From: Ketobacter sp963922875
Lineage (GTDB): Bacteria; Pseudomonadota; Gammaproteobacteria; Pseudomonadales; Ketobacteraceae
DNA length: 64,000 nucleotides
Assembly (NCBI GenBank): GCA_963922875.1
Contig: CAWUJH010000001.1
Coordinates: 248,001 to 312,000, forward strand
Direction: 5' to 3'
Positions 51,557 to 60,799 of this stretch are shown piece by piece. The notes beneath the pieces were generated by a model, which did not search any database, was not told the origin of the DNA, and saw only the letters and a list, made by a program, of their open reading frames with translations. Position numbers and translations under genes: made by a program. Each line of letters begins with the position of its first letter. Position 1 is the stretch's first letter.

Positions 51557-54531
51557 AGTGGCGTGAGTTCCAAGTTAATCATCCGACCTTTTAGATCCTG
51601 GGCGGTGGTCTTATTCAAAGCCACCCGATCCGCTGCTAATTGCAATTGAACCACAAGATATTGTTTTATAGTCAAAGCACGTTGATCGGCCAATGCTAAA
51701 ATTTGCGACTCACTCAAGGGCTGCTGAACCACTAGATCCTGATACATTTGATCCGCTAAAATCTTTTCGATCTCATCCGCAGCTATTGCCGGTTGTTGTT
51801 GCCGAAGCACTTCCTCACGCTGCGAAAACGACGGTAAATCGAGTGTTCCATTCAGCTTTTTCAATGTTTTCTGATTATCTGGCTGTTGCCACCATTCTTG
51901 ATTATCGGTCTCGTTGATAAGCTGCTCTTCCGTTAGCTTACGCAGTTGTGCCACCTGACGGATTAATGATTGCTCTCGTAAGTTATTACCGTCCACCTCT
52001 GCGGCTCCATTACCCACCAGTTTCAAGCCTAATTGGGGTCGCTTGGCTAAAGCCGCGACTAATTGCTCCAGTTTCGTTTGATTCTCTGCGGATAACTCCG
52101 CCGAGCCTGGCGCAAACTCCAAAGTCCCCAAATCCTCTTCGCCGCCCACCAATGAGCCCAACAGTTGGAATGGCGAAGTGGCCGCCTTGACGATTAAATT
52201 CACCAGGGCTTTTAGCACAATGCCAGAGACGCTAAACCCAGGTTCGTCGATATCACCAGCCACATTAACATCCACATCGATCACTCCTTTTCGGTCCCTC
52301 AGCAAGGCCAGCCCTAGAGCAACCGGTGCATTTATGGCTTGTTCACTCGCCACTTCTTTGCCCAAATAAAAGTTTTTAGCGACAATATTGTTTGTGCCTT
52401 TTAGACGACGTTCATTTAATGAATAATCCAAATCCAGACTCAATTGACCACTCTGAACTTCGTTACCGATATAGGTTGCAACATAGGGCGTTAAACGTGG
52501 CATTTCTACACCGCGCAAATCACTGGTGAATGTAAATCCGGGCTGCTGACTCAAGGGTGCTAACTGCCCCTTTATCGTAAAAGGCGCATATTGATCAAAC
52601 GAACTTTGCAGCGTAAAAGGTGTCATTTCCGTTTGGTTTGTACTCAATGATTCCATAGCTAGCTCAATATTTACTAGCTCAGTTTTAAAAACTGGTTTTA
52701 TGGATTCGTCACGGAAACCCACACTTCCTTGAGCCACTTTGGTGGTGGCCAAAGTGATCTGCCAAGGCGAAACCTCTCCGGATTCCGTTTGCGAATCTTC
52801 AGTGGCTGATGGCGCAACATCTTGTGTGTTGGGACGAACTAATGTGGCCAGATTCAGCTGATGATCCTCACTTAACACCAGATTAACTCTTGGCTTGATC
52901 ACTTCTATGGATGCATTGCTAAGGGTTTGGTTGGATACATCAAAATTAACCCCATTAACTGCTAACTGATCCACCGCAAACAAGGAACTACCATTTCGAG
53001 TATCGTCTATTTGAAAGTCATCCAAAGCCACACTGGCCGTGCCAAAAACACTCAATTCTTGTTCCGTATCCAATTCAATTTTACCCGCAGCACTAAGAGC
53101 GCCACGATTGATCTTTAGGAAGAATAATTCCTCTAAATATTCTGAGATATTTGCGAGGGGGATGTTTTTAAAATCAAATTCCGACGTCATTGAAAAGGGC
53201 ACAAGACTCATCGCCCCCTGTAGCCTAAGGGCAGCCTGATCATTTAAGTTTGCCAGCAAGCTGACATGGGTGTCTTGAGCAGCGTTAAAATTTAACTGCT
53301 CCACCGTTAAATCAATATTCGCCAACGTTTGCTGGGTGGTGATAGCCGGGTTTTTATCCTCGAATTCAATCCTGCTTTCACCAATATGAATTTTTTTGAG
53401 CTCGATTTTCCATGGGTCTTGTAAGGCGTCAGCACCCTGCTGTTTTTCAGTACGCTGCTGATTTTCAGCTACAACCTCTTCTGCTAACAGTGATTGATAA
53501 CGGACATTTCCAGTTTCATCTAACCACTGATGAAGATGAACACCTGTAGATTCAATGAGGTCTACCGCTATCGACTGTTCCAGTAAATTAAAAACAATGT
53601 TATTCAGTTCAACCTGCTTGACACGCAACATGGGTGGATCAAGAGTCGCATCATCGACTGCCAGATTATCTAACTGGAGCTGTCCCCGACTTAATGCAAA
53701 CTGAAAATCTTCCTGGTTTTCCAGCATAAATTCAGCACTTAGAGTTAACTCTCCATTGCTGATGGCCATGGGCGCCTCGTTCTCCAAATAATCGCTGAAT
53801 TCAGACAGCTGAACGGATTTGGCGTTAACTTCTCCCTGTACAAATAAAGGCGCAATGCGATATTGCCCCTTCAAAGAGAGGTCACCATTGCCCGGTAAGC
53901 TGGCGGAAATATTGAAGGGGTTGAGACGCTCGTCACCGGTGGCGATGTATAAATCCTTCACCGTAACCGCAATATTATCCAATGTGGTTTCCGCTTTCTG
54001 AGCACCGGTATTATCGCCGTAGTAAAAATGGCTGTTAACTATAACCGCCTCAGTGATTTCAAGCGCGAGCTGGGTTTCAGCTTCCGGGATCGATTCCTCA
54101 GATGTGGCAGATTCATTGGATTCAAGCTGGGCGAGAATATCACTGAAATTGAAACCGTTACTCGTCCGCTCAATATTGACAGCAACGCCATCCAATCGGA
54201 GACTTTGAAATTCTAACTGCCAGTGAAACAGTGAGCGCCACGGACTGAAATTGACCTGAATATGGTGCCAGCCCAGCAGGGGTCGATCCGGCTTGTCTGG
54301 CACCTTGACTCCATAGCTGTCCAGGACAAAAGTAAAGGGATTAAACGCAAATCTCTCAGCGGATATGTCTCGACCCACCAGAGCACTCACGTCCTTCTCC
54401 ACTACCTGCTTAAGCTTGCCCGGAAGATACCCATACGCTAATGCCACGTAAACGATATACAGGCTGATGCTGACCATTCCGAGCCAATGTGGCCAGCGCC
54501 AGGTTTTCGGCTTATTCCACTTCACAGGCAC
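51553..54531 (-). CDS. DUF748 (AsmA-like) envelope protein
   Basis: A 992-aa protein anchored by one N-terminal helix (WPHWLGMVSISLYIVYVALAYG) with a large periplasmic part. Repeated blocks such as RLQGAMSLVPFSMTSEFDFKN and FTIKGQLAPLSQQPGFTFTSD are typical of DUF748/AsmA-like beta-groove proteins. The C-terminus has an OmpA-like segment (FAPGSAELSAENQTKLEQLVAAL). Such proteins act in outer-membrane lipid homeostasis. The start is GTG at 54529-54531, with a second GTG six bases later better spaced from the GAAGGGA site. Confidence 0.85.
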   Translation of the reverse strand: MPVKWNKPKTWRWPHWLGMVSISLYIVYVALAYGYLPGKLKQVVEKDVSALVGRDISAERFAFNPFTFVLDSYGVKVPDKPDRPLLGWHHIQVNFSPWRSLFHWQLEFQSLRLDGVAVNIERTSNGFNFSDILAQLESNESATSEESIPEAETQLALEITEAVIVNSHFYYGDNTGAQKAETTLDNIAVTVKDLYIATGDERLNPFNISASLPGNGDLSLKGQYRIAPLFVQGEVNAKSVQLSEFSDYLENEAPMAISNGELTLSAEFMLENQEDFQFALSRGQLQLDNLAVDDATLDPPMLRVKQVELNNIVFNLLEQSIAVDLIESTGVHLHQWLDETGNVRYQSLLAEEVVAENQQRTEKQQGADALQDPWKIELKKIHIGESRIEFEDKNPAITTQQTLANIDLTVEQLNFNAAQDTHVSLLANLNDQAALRLQGAMSLVPFSMTSEFDFKNIPLANISEYLEELFFLKINRGALSAAGKIELDTEQELSVFGTASVALDDFQIDDTRNGSSLFAVDQLAVNGVNFDVSNQTLSNASIEVIKPRVNLVLSEDHQLNLATLVRPNTQDVAPSATEDSQTESGEVSPWQITLATTKVAQGSVGFRDESIKPVFKTELVNIELAMESLSTNQTEMTPFTLQSSFDQYAPFTIKGQLAPLSQQPGFTFTSDLRGVEMPRLTPYVATYIGNEVQSGQLSLDLDYSLNERRLKGTNNIVAKNFYLGKEVASEQAINAPVALGLALLRDRKGVIDVDVNVAGDIDEPGFSVSGIVLKALVNLIVKAATSPFQLLGSLVGGEEDLGTLEFAPGSAELSAENQTKLEQLVAALAKRPQLGLKLVGNGAAEVDGNNLREQSLIRQVAQLRKLTEEQLINETDNQEWWQQPDNQKTLKKLNGTLDLPSFSQREEVLRQQQPAIAADEIEKILADQMYQDLVVQQPLSESQILALADQRALTIKQYLVVQLQLAADRVALNKTTAQDLKGRMINLELTPL

Positions 54532-54616
54532 CTTCCCTTCGGTTCACTAAAATTCCAAAGTTAAAGGGACCTATTATACGGTTTTAGATGAAGTTTACCT
54601 TACCGGATCTCTGATC

Positions 54617-55468
54617 TTAGAAATTAAACCCGACACCTATGTGGTAAACCCAAGGATCCACGGTCATATCAATATCCGCATCGCCCACTTTGGCTTCGGC
54701 AAAGGTGCCGATCGCGGGGGTTTTTACATAAATATTGGACACCGTGGCTGAGGTTTCCAAGGCTACATATTTAATGTCAAAATTGACCCACCAGCGGGTA
54801 TAGAAATTGTATTCCAGGCCGGTCTGCAACACGTAGCCAAAGCCATCGTCTATTTCCAGGCCGGGTTCCGCAACTTCCGTCAGCACTGGATTGGTGACTT
54901 TTGAATCATAGGTCATCATATACGCCAGGCCTGCGCCCACATAAGGGCGCAAAGCCTTATCCAGGCGGAAGCGATAAACCAAAGTAACAAGCGGTGGCAG
55001 AACCTTGGTTTCACCAAATTCAGAACCTAAAGCTGGTACCCCGGTAGGAATAACATTTTTGGCATATGGCGCAATAGACTCCGAAGCCAAGGTGCCCGTG
55101 GCTTTAAACTCCATGGTAAAAGGTAAGGCTAAGACCGTTTCAATAGCCCATGGCCCATGCCCCAATTGGTAACCCAAAATAACACTGGGAAAATCCACAT
55201 CTTCAACTGCGGCACCGGAGCCCTCTATGGGGCCATTATCAATAGCTAAACTGGCAGCGCCGTCCACATCAGACAATACCACTTCAGAGCTGGATGAGTC
55301 AGGGGCTAGCAAGGTGTAGCCGGCGCGAAAGTAGAAGGGCTTGGCGCCACGTTCCAAACCCAGCCAATCCGTTTTAATATTAGCCCAGTAACCTTCGTCC
55401 TCATTAGCAGCCCAAGTCTGACTGCAAACCATGCAGGCCAGGGCTAATACAGAAAATTTTCTAATCAT
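54617..55468 (-). CDS. OmpW family outer-membrane protein
   Basis: A 283-aa outer-membrane beta-barrel protein. The signal peptide is FSVLALACMVCSQTWA with cleavage before ANEDEG. The barrel shows alternating hydrophobic strands, the OmpW-type segments FYFRAGYTLLAPDS, PSVILGYQLG, YVGAGLAYMMTYD, and the C-terminal strand ending in VGFNF with terminal Phe. It is longer than E. coli OmpW (about 212 aa), mainly through loops. It lies 46 bp downstream of the Ig-like lipoprotein gene and is probably cotranscribed. Confidence 0.88.
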   Translation of the reverse strand: MIRKFSVLALACMVCSQTWAANEDEGYWANIKTDWLGLERGAKPFYFRAGYTLLAPDSSSSEVVLSDVDGAASLAIDNGPIEGSGAAVEDVDFPSVILGYQLGHGPWAIETVLALPFTMEFKATGTLASESIAPYAKNVIPTGVPALGSEFGETKVLPPLVTLVYRFRLDKALRPYVGAGLAYMMTYDSKVTNPVLTEVAEPGLEIDDGFGYVLQTGLEYNFYTRWWVNFDIKYVALETSATVSNIYVKTPAIGTFAEAKVGDADIDMTVDPWVYHIGVGFNF

Positions 55469-55514
55469 TTGGAACGCACCTTTTTATTATTTATCTCGCT
55501 GCAGCCCATCTTAC

Positions 55515-58500
55515 TTATTCTCTTCCCGGTAACGGATCAGCAAATAATTGCACTTGCATAGCCCCGGTACCGATTTGCAAATCTATGCCTCCCGTTAATC
55601 CTAAAGAAACAACTGCTACGTTGATATCCACCGGAAAAACATTAGCCAGGTCAATCTTGAGTCGGCCATCCGCCATGAAGGTCACCGGACCTTTTAGAGT
55701 AACGCTAAACGGGTAACTGTGTAGATTATGGGAAACAGAGATAACACCAGCTACTGAGATATCCATATCCGGGGCATCAAAATACATATCCATCTTTAAA
55801 ATAAATTGGGGTGAAGCAACACCGTCTTCTTCTACTATGTACCCATAAACCGGGGTACCCGGAGGCTGCCGCACTCTCATCAAAGTCATTCCGGTGTCAA
55901 CATTCTGGATGGGAATATTGAAGATTACATTGGCTGTCGTATCCAAACGAATCGACGAACCATATAATATGCCGGGATGTAATTCGATTGGGGTTTGATG
56001 AGTACCTGATAGTGTCATATTCCAATCAGCGCCATCAACGGATAGAGGTTCCGCCGGATTGACGGTAACGGGCAATGAGCCACTTAGATACACTTTATCA
56101 TTACCATCAATGCTGGCTGCCACAACGATACCGCTAATATCGAGGATGCTCATGCGGGCACTGTTATCGTCGTATCCGGTTTCTCCCACGTCCACAAAGC
56201 CATTGCCATTGGTGTCCGTAATGGGGTCAAGAGTTAAGGGCAATAATCGCTCATCACTGGCAGCCGACACTTCAAATAAATTCACAATATTGGGACCACC
56301 CCCATCGTTTGCCTGCGTGCCTCTTAGCGGGTTGGTGTTTAGCGGGCTGCCGTTAGCACCGCAGATTTCATTGGCTTCACAAAAGTTATCGTTATTAATT
56401 CCCAGCCAACTCCCCACCAGGGTTAATTTGTAGCGCTCGCCTTCAACCCAGGGAACATTCGGGGTAAAGGTAAAACCGCGCGTATCAGGATACAAGGTTC
56501 CCGCCACAGGTTCGACACAAGCATTGGCGGTTGCCGCATTGACTCGCTCAATTCGCACAGCACCGGAATTGCAGCTGGTGCCCAAGGCAAGGGTGCTCAC
56601 GTCCATCGGCTGATTGAAGTCCACTTCAAGATGACCGTTGGCGGGAATCACAATAGGGTTATAGGTATCGTCGGCACCTGTGCCTACGGGCAGACAATAG
56701 CCCGGATTACTGAACGTTGTGCCGGTTAACGCACAAGGAATGCCTTTATGAATTGACGTTACCACCGGCGGTACGCTATGACCGGTATCCGGATCTTCGG
56801 CCGTGAAGGTAATAACGCCATCGCCACCGGTAGCATCCCCGGCACCGAGAACCAAGGCATTTCCAGCCACACTTTGCAACGCCCCGATTTCGATTCGATA
56901 CTGATCGCCAAAGTTTAAGGGTGCCGCAGGCTTGAGGAGAATAGTCGAACCTTCCCACTCTAAGTTAAACGGCACGGGACTATTTCCATTATCGAGATTA
57001 GTTAAGGTGATTTGGCTTTGCGGAGTGACGCCACTACTTTCCATACCTTCACTGAAAATAAGTTGCAGCCGATCACCCACCGCAAATCCATCGCTGCCAT
57101 CTGCCGGATAACTGGCCACTAAAGTGGGAACATCATTATCCGTGGGAACGGTGGCATTGAGATCCGAATTAAAACCCAGCACTAAATGCAAAGGGGCCCG
57201 GTCCAATCCCAGAGCACTCACTTCCAGAGAACGCACGGTTTCCAACAACAATTCGCCGTTGCTGATTTTTGCGGTGCCCAACGCCTGCACGTTGGGGATC
57301 ATCTGGCTCAAGATCGAATTACCGGTAGCGTCTTTGGCGCTAAGGGATAAATCAAAATTTAAAACCACGTACAAGGGCGATAAATCGTCATCAGGAATGA
57401 AACTAGCATCTTGATAAGGATTACGGCTAATAAATCCGGAAACATCGGAAATAAAACTTACCTTCATATCTCCCGTTGCCTGATCCATATCCACTTCCCC
57501 GCCCAGTTGCAGGGAAAAGCCCGTGATATCAATGAATGCCCCCTTCCGAATAACAAAAGGAATCAGCGTGCCAAAAGCAGAAGGGTCTGCCAACTCCGCC
57601 AGGAATGTGGTGTCGCGCATCTCCAAATAATTGGTGCCAATCAACGGGCTGTAAAGTTCGGCCCGATTCAATTGAGAACCGGTCAAGCGGCTGTTCTGGG
57701 GATAATTGGAGTCTCCCTGGGCCGCAGTTAAGTTAAATTTTTGGGTTATGGCACACTCACACACATCGGCTTTGAGGGGCTCAAATTCGTAATTCACTGC
57801 CGTTAAGTTTTCGCCGTTCTTATCCGCAATGGCGGCACTCAAACGCAGTACATAGGTGGACTCTGGGTTAAGGTCGGTATCCGGGTCAAAGATCAAGTGT
57901 TGCCCATGGACCATGAGGGCGCCCTGTACTGGCGTTTCCGAGGAACCCACTACTTCAACAAATTCAAAGCTCGCACCTTCCACCACCGACTCGGGCTGGA
58001 GCGGTTCACTAAATGAAACCCGCAGCGTGCTGTAATCCAGAAAGGGATAGCGGGGGGCAGGCCGACTGGAAACCGGGATAGCCGCAGAAAAAACGGCGGG
58101 GTTTTCGCCATTAATTGCCAGTACACTGGGGGCCACCCCCTGCACCGGGTCAATCTGGGCAACCTGAAAACTTAGCAAAGGCGCTGAGGTAGGCAAGTTT
58201 GTGGTGCCACCCCCCACCACCGCAGGCCGCACGTATAATCGATAGGTTTCCCCTTGCACTAGTTCATTGGTCTCAAACTGAACAATTTTGCCACTGACTG
58301 TTGGGCTAATTGAGACCACCGTATTATTGGAATCCAACAAACAATAGTTACCCGTCACGGTACCGCTGGCATAAGCGCAGCTTGCGCTGATAGCAGATGA
58401 TGAAACGGCGGCAGAGAAGGTCGTAAAAAACCGAGTACCTGGATGGACATCGGATTGCCCATCCAGGGGGTAAGTGAAAATAACCCCTTTCGGCGGCGTT

Positions 58501-58610
58501 GGTGGCTGGTAGTTATCGCCACTATCGCTACCACCGCAGCCTACTAACCCTATTGATATAAGGGTTAGGGCAACCCAATGATTAACCACTGATTTTGCTT
58601 TTATTTTCAT
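55515..58610 (-). CDS. Large lipoprotein with bacterial Ig-like (SbsA/Big_5) domains
   Basis: A 1031-aa predicted lipoprotein. The signal peptide ends in the lipobox ISIGLVGC, giving a mature N-terminus CGGSDSGDN. At least three Big_5-like domains begin with IFTYPLDGQSDVHPGTRFF, YSTLRVSFSEPLQPESV and VASYPADGSDGFAVGDRLQ. The remainder has beta-rich segments and an EF-hand-like DTNGNGFVDVGE near residue 800. The frame is open to a GTG at 58622; the ATG at 58610 is chosen because it gives a normal signal peptide. Function unknown; probably cell-surface. The OmpW gene follows. Confidence 0.82.
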   Translation of the reverse strand: MKIKAKSVVNHWVALTLISIGLVGCGGSDSGDNYQPPTPPKGVIFTYPLDGQSDVHPGTRFFTTFSAAVSSSAISASCAYASGTVTGNYCLLDSNNTVVSISPTVSGKIVQFETNELVQGETYRLYVRPAVVGGGTTNLPTSAPLLSFQVAQIDPVQGVAPSVLAINGENPAVFSAAIPVSSRPAPRYPFLDYSTLRVSFSEPLQPESVVEGASFEFVEVVGSSETPVQGALMVHGQHLIFDPDTDLNPESTYVLRLSAAIADKNGENLTAVNYEFEPLKADVCECAITQKFNLTAAQGDSNYPQNSRLTGSQLNRAELYSPLIGTNYLEMRDTTFLAELADPSAFGTLIPFVIRKGAFIDITGFSLQLGGEVDMDQATGDMKVSFISDVSGFISRNPYQDASFIPDDDLSPLYVVLNFDLSLSAKDATGNSILSQMIPNVQALGTAKISNGELLLETVRSLEVSALGLDRAPLHLVLGFNSDLNATVPTDNDVPTLVASYPADGSDGFAVGDRLQLIFSEGMESSGVTPQSQITLTNLDNGNSPVPFNLEWEGSTILLKPAAPLNFGDQYRIEIGALQSVAGNALVLGAGDATGGDGVITFTAEDPDTGHSVPPVVTSIHKGIPCALTGTTFSNPGYCLPVGTGADDTYNPIVIPANGHLEVDFNQPMDVSTLALGTSCNSGAVRIERVNAATANACVEPVAGTLYPDTRGFTFTPNVPWVEGERYKLTLVGSWLGINNDNFCEANEICGANGSPLNTNPLRGTQANDGGGPNIVNLFEVSAASDERLLPLTLDPITDTNGNGFVDVGETGYDDNSARMSILDISGIVVAASIDGNDKVYLSGSLPVTVNPAEPLSVDGADWNMTLSGTHQTPIELHPGILYGSSIRLDTTANVIFNIPIQNVDTGMTLMRVRQPPGTPVYGYIVEEDGVASPQFILKMDMYFDAPDMDISVAGVISVSHNLHSYPFSVTLKGPVTFMADGRLKIDLANVFPVDINVAVVSLGLTGGIDLQIGTGAMQVQLFADPLPGRE

Positions 58611-58876
58611 AGTAATCGTCACTTTCTCAGAGGTGTTTTGCTAATGCTAAAACACACAAAACCAACAATCCTTCACTTACAACGATCAATAAATAGTCAT
58701 TTTTTATTCTTCAATATGGTAGATTTTACCTTAAATAGCCAGCTGCTCTGCACTTTAGACCTACTGCACTTGATCCAAGTTCTAAATAGAGTGACACTTG
58801 CAACGCAAATGAATAACCATCACCAAAAACCTAATAAAAATAGCCAATGATTTATCTAATACTGTCGAGAGCTACA

Positions 58877-59473
58877 ATGACTAAACAAATTCTGTTGTAT
58901 TGTGTCATCCTGACCGGCCTAACACTGCAAGGCTGCACCAACACCATTGATTACGGCACCGAGTCAACTGAAGTAACCAAACAACTGGATTTGGACGCTG
59001 CCTCACTGCAAGATGCGGCCACCAAAATGGTCGCCCAAATGCTGGAGAACGCTGAAATTGAGAAAGCCACTCAAAACAAACGTCCGGTACTGGCAGTATT
59101 TGGGGTGATTGATTTTACCGGCGACAACATTGATCTGGCGCGCATTAACAGCAACATACTGAATAAACTGAATCAGTCCAATCGTTTTCGATTCTCCAGC
59201 GCTCAAGATCTTATACAGGCCAACAATCGTCTTAATCCCGACCTTTACGATTTGGTGGAGCAAAGCAGCACAGCCAATGAATTGGCCACCACCTTAAAGG
59301 CTGACTTCTTTTTGATTGGTGAAGTGAGCAAGGTGATTCGCAAGAAGCCCACCACAAAAGAAATCTCCTATCGCCTGACGCTTAAAGCCCTGAGCACGGC
59401 TAATGGCGAGTTTATCTGGCAGGAAAAGCAAGAGTTTTTACGTAGCGAAAAGGACATTATCTACGGTATTTAA
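58877..59473 (+). CDS. LpoB-like penicillin-binding-protein activator lipoprotein
   Basis: A 198-aa lipoprotein. The signal peptide ends in the lipobox GLTLQGC. The C-terminal domain with FGVIDFTGDNIDLARINSNIL, SNRFRFSS and LKADFFLIGEVSKVIRK matches the LpoB fold that activates PBP1B in enterobacteria. The frame is open to an ATG at 58847, but the ATG at 58877 follows GAGAG and yields a proper signal peptide. Its stop overlaps the convergent neighbour's stop. LpoB function outside enterobacteria is less certain. Confidence 0.8.
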   Translation: MTKQILLYCVILTGLTLQGCTNTIDYGTESTEVTKQLDLDAASLQDAATKMVAQMLENAEIEKATQNKRPVLAVFGVIDFTGDNIDLARINSNILNKLNQSNRFRFSSAQDLIQANNRLNPDLYDLVEQSSTANELATTLKADFFLIGEVSKVIRKKPTTKEISYRLTLKALSTANGEFIWQEKQEFLRSEKDIIYGI

Positions 59474-59862
59474 ACCGCCATAGAATCTACGGGTGATTGT
59501 CCATATTGTGCAATCACCTTTATCCTGCCAACGATGTTTTTATTAAAGCGCTCCATTTCTCCTGCTCTAATCCGGTATTCCTTGTGTTCCGGCCCTCCCA
59601 CGATATAAATGGGCAGTTGGTCGATATAGTCCTTCTTTAACTGAAAGGCCGTAACATAACCCACGCCAGATCGCTCCACATGCCATTGGCCAGCAATGCG
59701 ACGGGCGAAAGATTCATGAATCAAAGGATAAAAGTATTTCTGAGCCGGTAGGCGTGGCGGAAAATGCTGCCAACCGGAATCAATAATGGCCTGCAGTTGA
59801 CCCGGACCAATGGGACGATAGAGGGTGACCGTTTTCGTATTCCCTTGCTGCTTCATGACCAT
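59470..59862 (-). CDS. Small conserved protein ('ADP-ribosylation/crystallin J1'-type annotation)
   Basis: A 130-aa soluble protein. The pattern TVTLYRPIGPGQLQAIIDSGWQ ... FPPRLPAQKYFYPLIHESFA ... FNKNIVGRIKVIAQYG matches a widespread small family that databases often label ADP-ribosylation/crystallin J1. I know of no demonstrated activity for it. ATGs at 59862 and 59856 are both possible; AAGG lies just upstream. It converges on the LpoB-like gene with overlapping stop codons. Confidence 0.7.
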   Translation of the reverse strand: MVMKQQGNTKTVTLYRPIGPGQLQAIIDSGWQHFPPRLPAQKYFYPLIHESFARRIAGQWHVERSGVGYVTAFQLKKDYIDQLPIYIVGGPEHKEYRIRAGEMERFNKNIVGRIKVIAQYGQSPVDSMAV

Positions 59863-60085
59863 AAACCTTGTGTCTCAGAGTTAGGCTATTTTATCCATTA
59901 GTCACGTCTTAACTGTGACCTGGAGCACAATTTACTGTGTGCTTACTATAACTGGCGATGGTTTCATGAAAACAGATCATCTATGGCAATGTGCTGACCA
60001 ATTATGATGAATTCTGACAGCCCCTTGGGTCTGTCTGATTGTGTTGTACACTAAGGTAAAGACACGAGAGAACTTGCGACAATCT

Positions 60086-60772
60086 ATGAGTAAACGCATA
60101 GCGCTGATTGAAGACGAACCCGTCATTCGAGAAAATTATTGTGATTTCCTCCGCAACCAGGGCTACGAAGTCATCACTTTTGATTCTCGTACGGCCGCTT
60201 TGCAAGGATTCGCCCAACGATTGCCCGATATGGCCATTATCGACATCGGATTAGGGGATGAGCTGGAAGGAGGTTTCGACCTTTGTGCGGCTCTAAGACA
60301 GCGCGCGCCACAACTGCCCATACTTTTTCTAACCGCCCGCGACAGCGAATTAGACGCCATCTCAGGATTACGCCTGGGTGCAGATGACTATCTAACCAAA
60401 GATATCAGTTTGCCTCATTTGTCAGCCCGGATCACGGCATTATTCCGTCGCCTTGATACGTTGAAAAACCCCGCCAATACGGTATCCCTGGTGGAGAGGG
60501 GCCCTTTGAGTATTGATCTGGACCGTTTCAGCGTTTACTGGAACGCCGCCGCAGTGGATCTCACCCTCACTGAATTCTGGATAGTCTATTCTTTGGCTAA
60601 ACATCCAGGTCACGTCAAGAATCGACAGCAGTTAATGGAAGCCGCAAACGTTGTCCTGGATGACAACACCATTACGTCACACATTAAACGAATTCGCAAA
60701 AAATTTGGCCAGTTCGAACCTGGTTTTGATGCCATTCAAACCGTGTACGGCATGGGCTACCGCTGGATCTAA
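60086..60772 (+). CDS. OmpR-type response regulator, PdsR-like
   Basis: A 228-aa response regulator. The receiver domain has the acidic pair in IEDEP, the phosphorylation site Asp53 in AIIDIGLGDE, and the conserved Lys in YLTKDIS. The C-terminal winged helix ends ITSHIKRIRKKF and GMGYRWI. The frame is open to a TTG at 60041, but the ATG at 60086 fits the family start. The kinase gene follows 27 bp downstream. It resembles the response regulator of the proteobacterial dedicated sortase system (PdsR). Confidence 0.9.
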   Translation: MSKRIALIEDEPVIRENYCDFLRNQGYEVITFDSRTAALQGFAQRLPDMAIIDIGLGDELEGGFDLCAALRQRAPQLPILFLTARDSELDAISGLRLGADDYLTKDISLPHLSARITALFRRLDTLKNPANTVSLVERGPLSIDLDRFSVYWNAAAVDLTLTEFWIVYSLAKHPGHVKNRQQLMEAANVVLDDNTITSHIKRIRKKFGQFEPGFDAIQTVYGMGYRWI

Positions 60773-60799
60773 CCACCGGGTTTAGTAAAGGATACGAAC

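Noticed and set aside
58768..58780. Short palindrome ACTTGATCCAAGT upstream of the LpoB-like gene
   Set aside because: A single 13-bp dyad with no second copy and no regulator context is not enough to call an operator.
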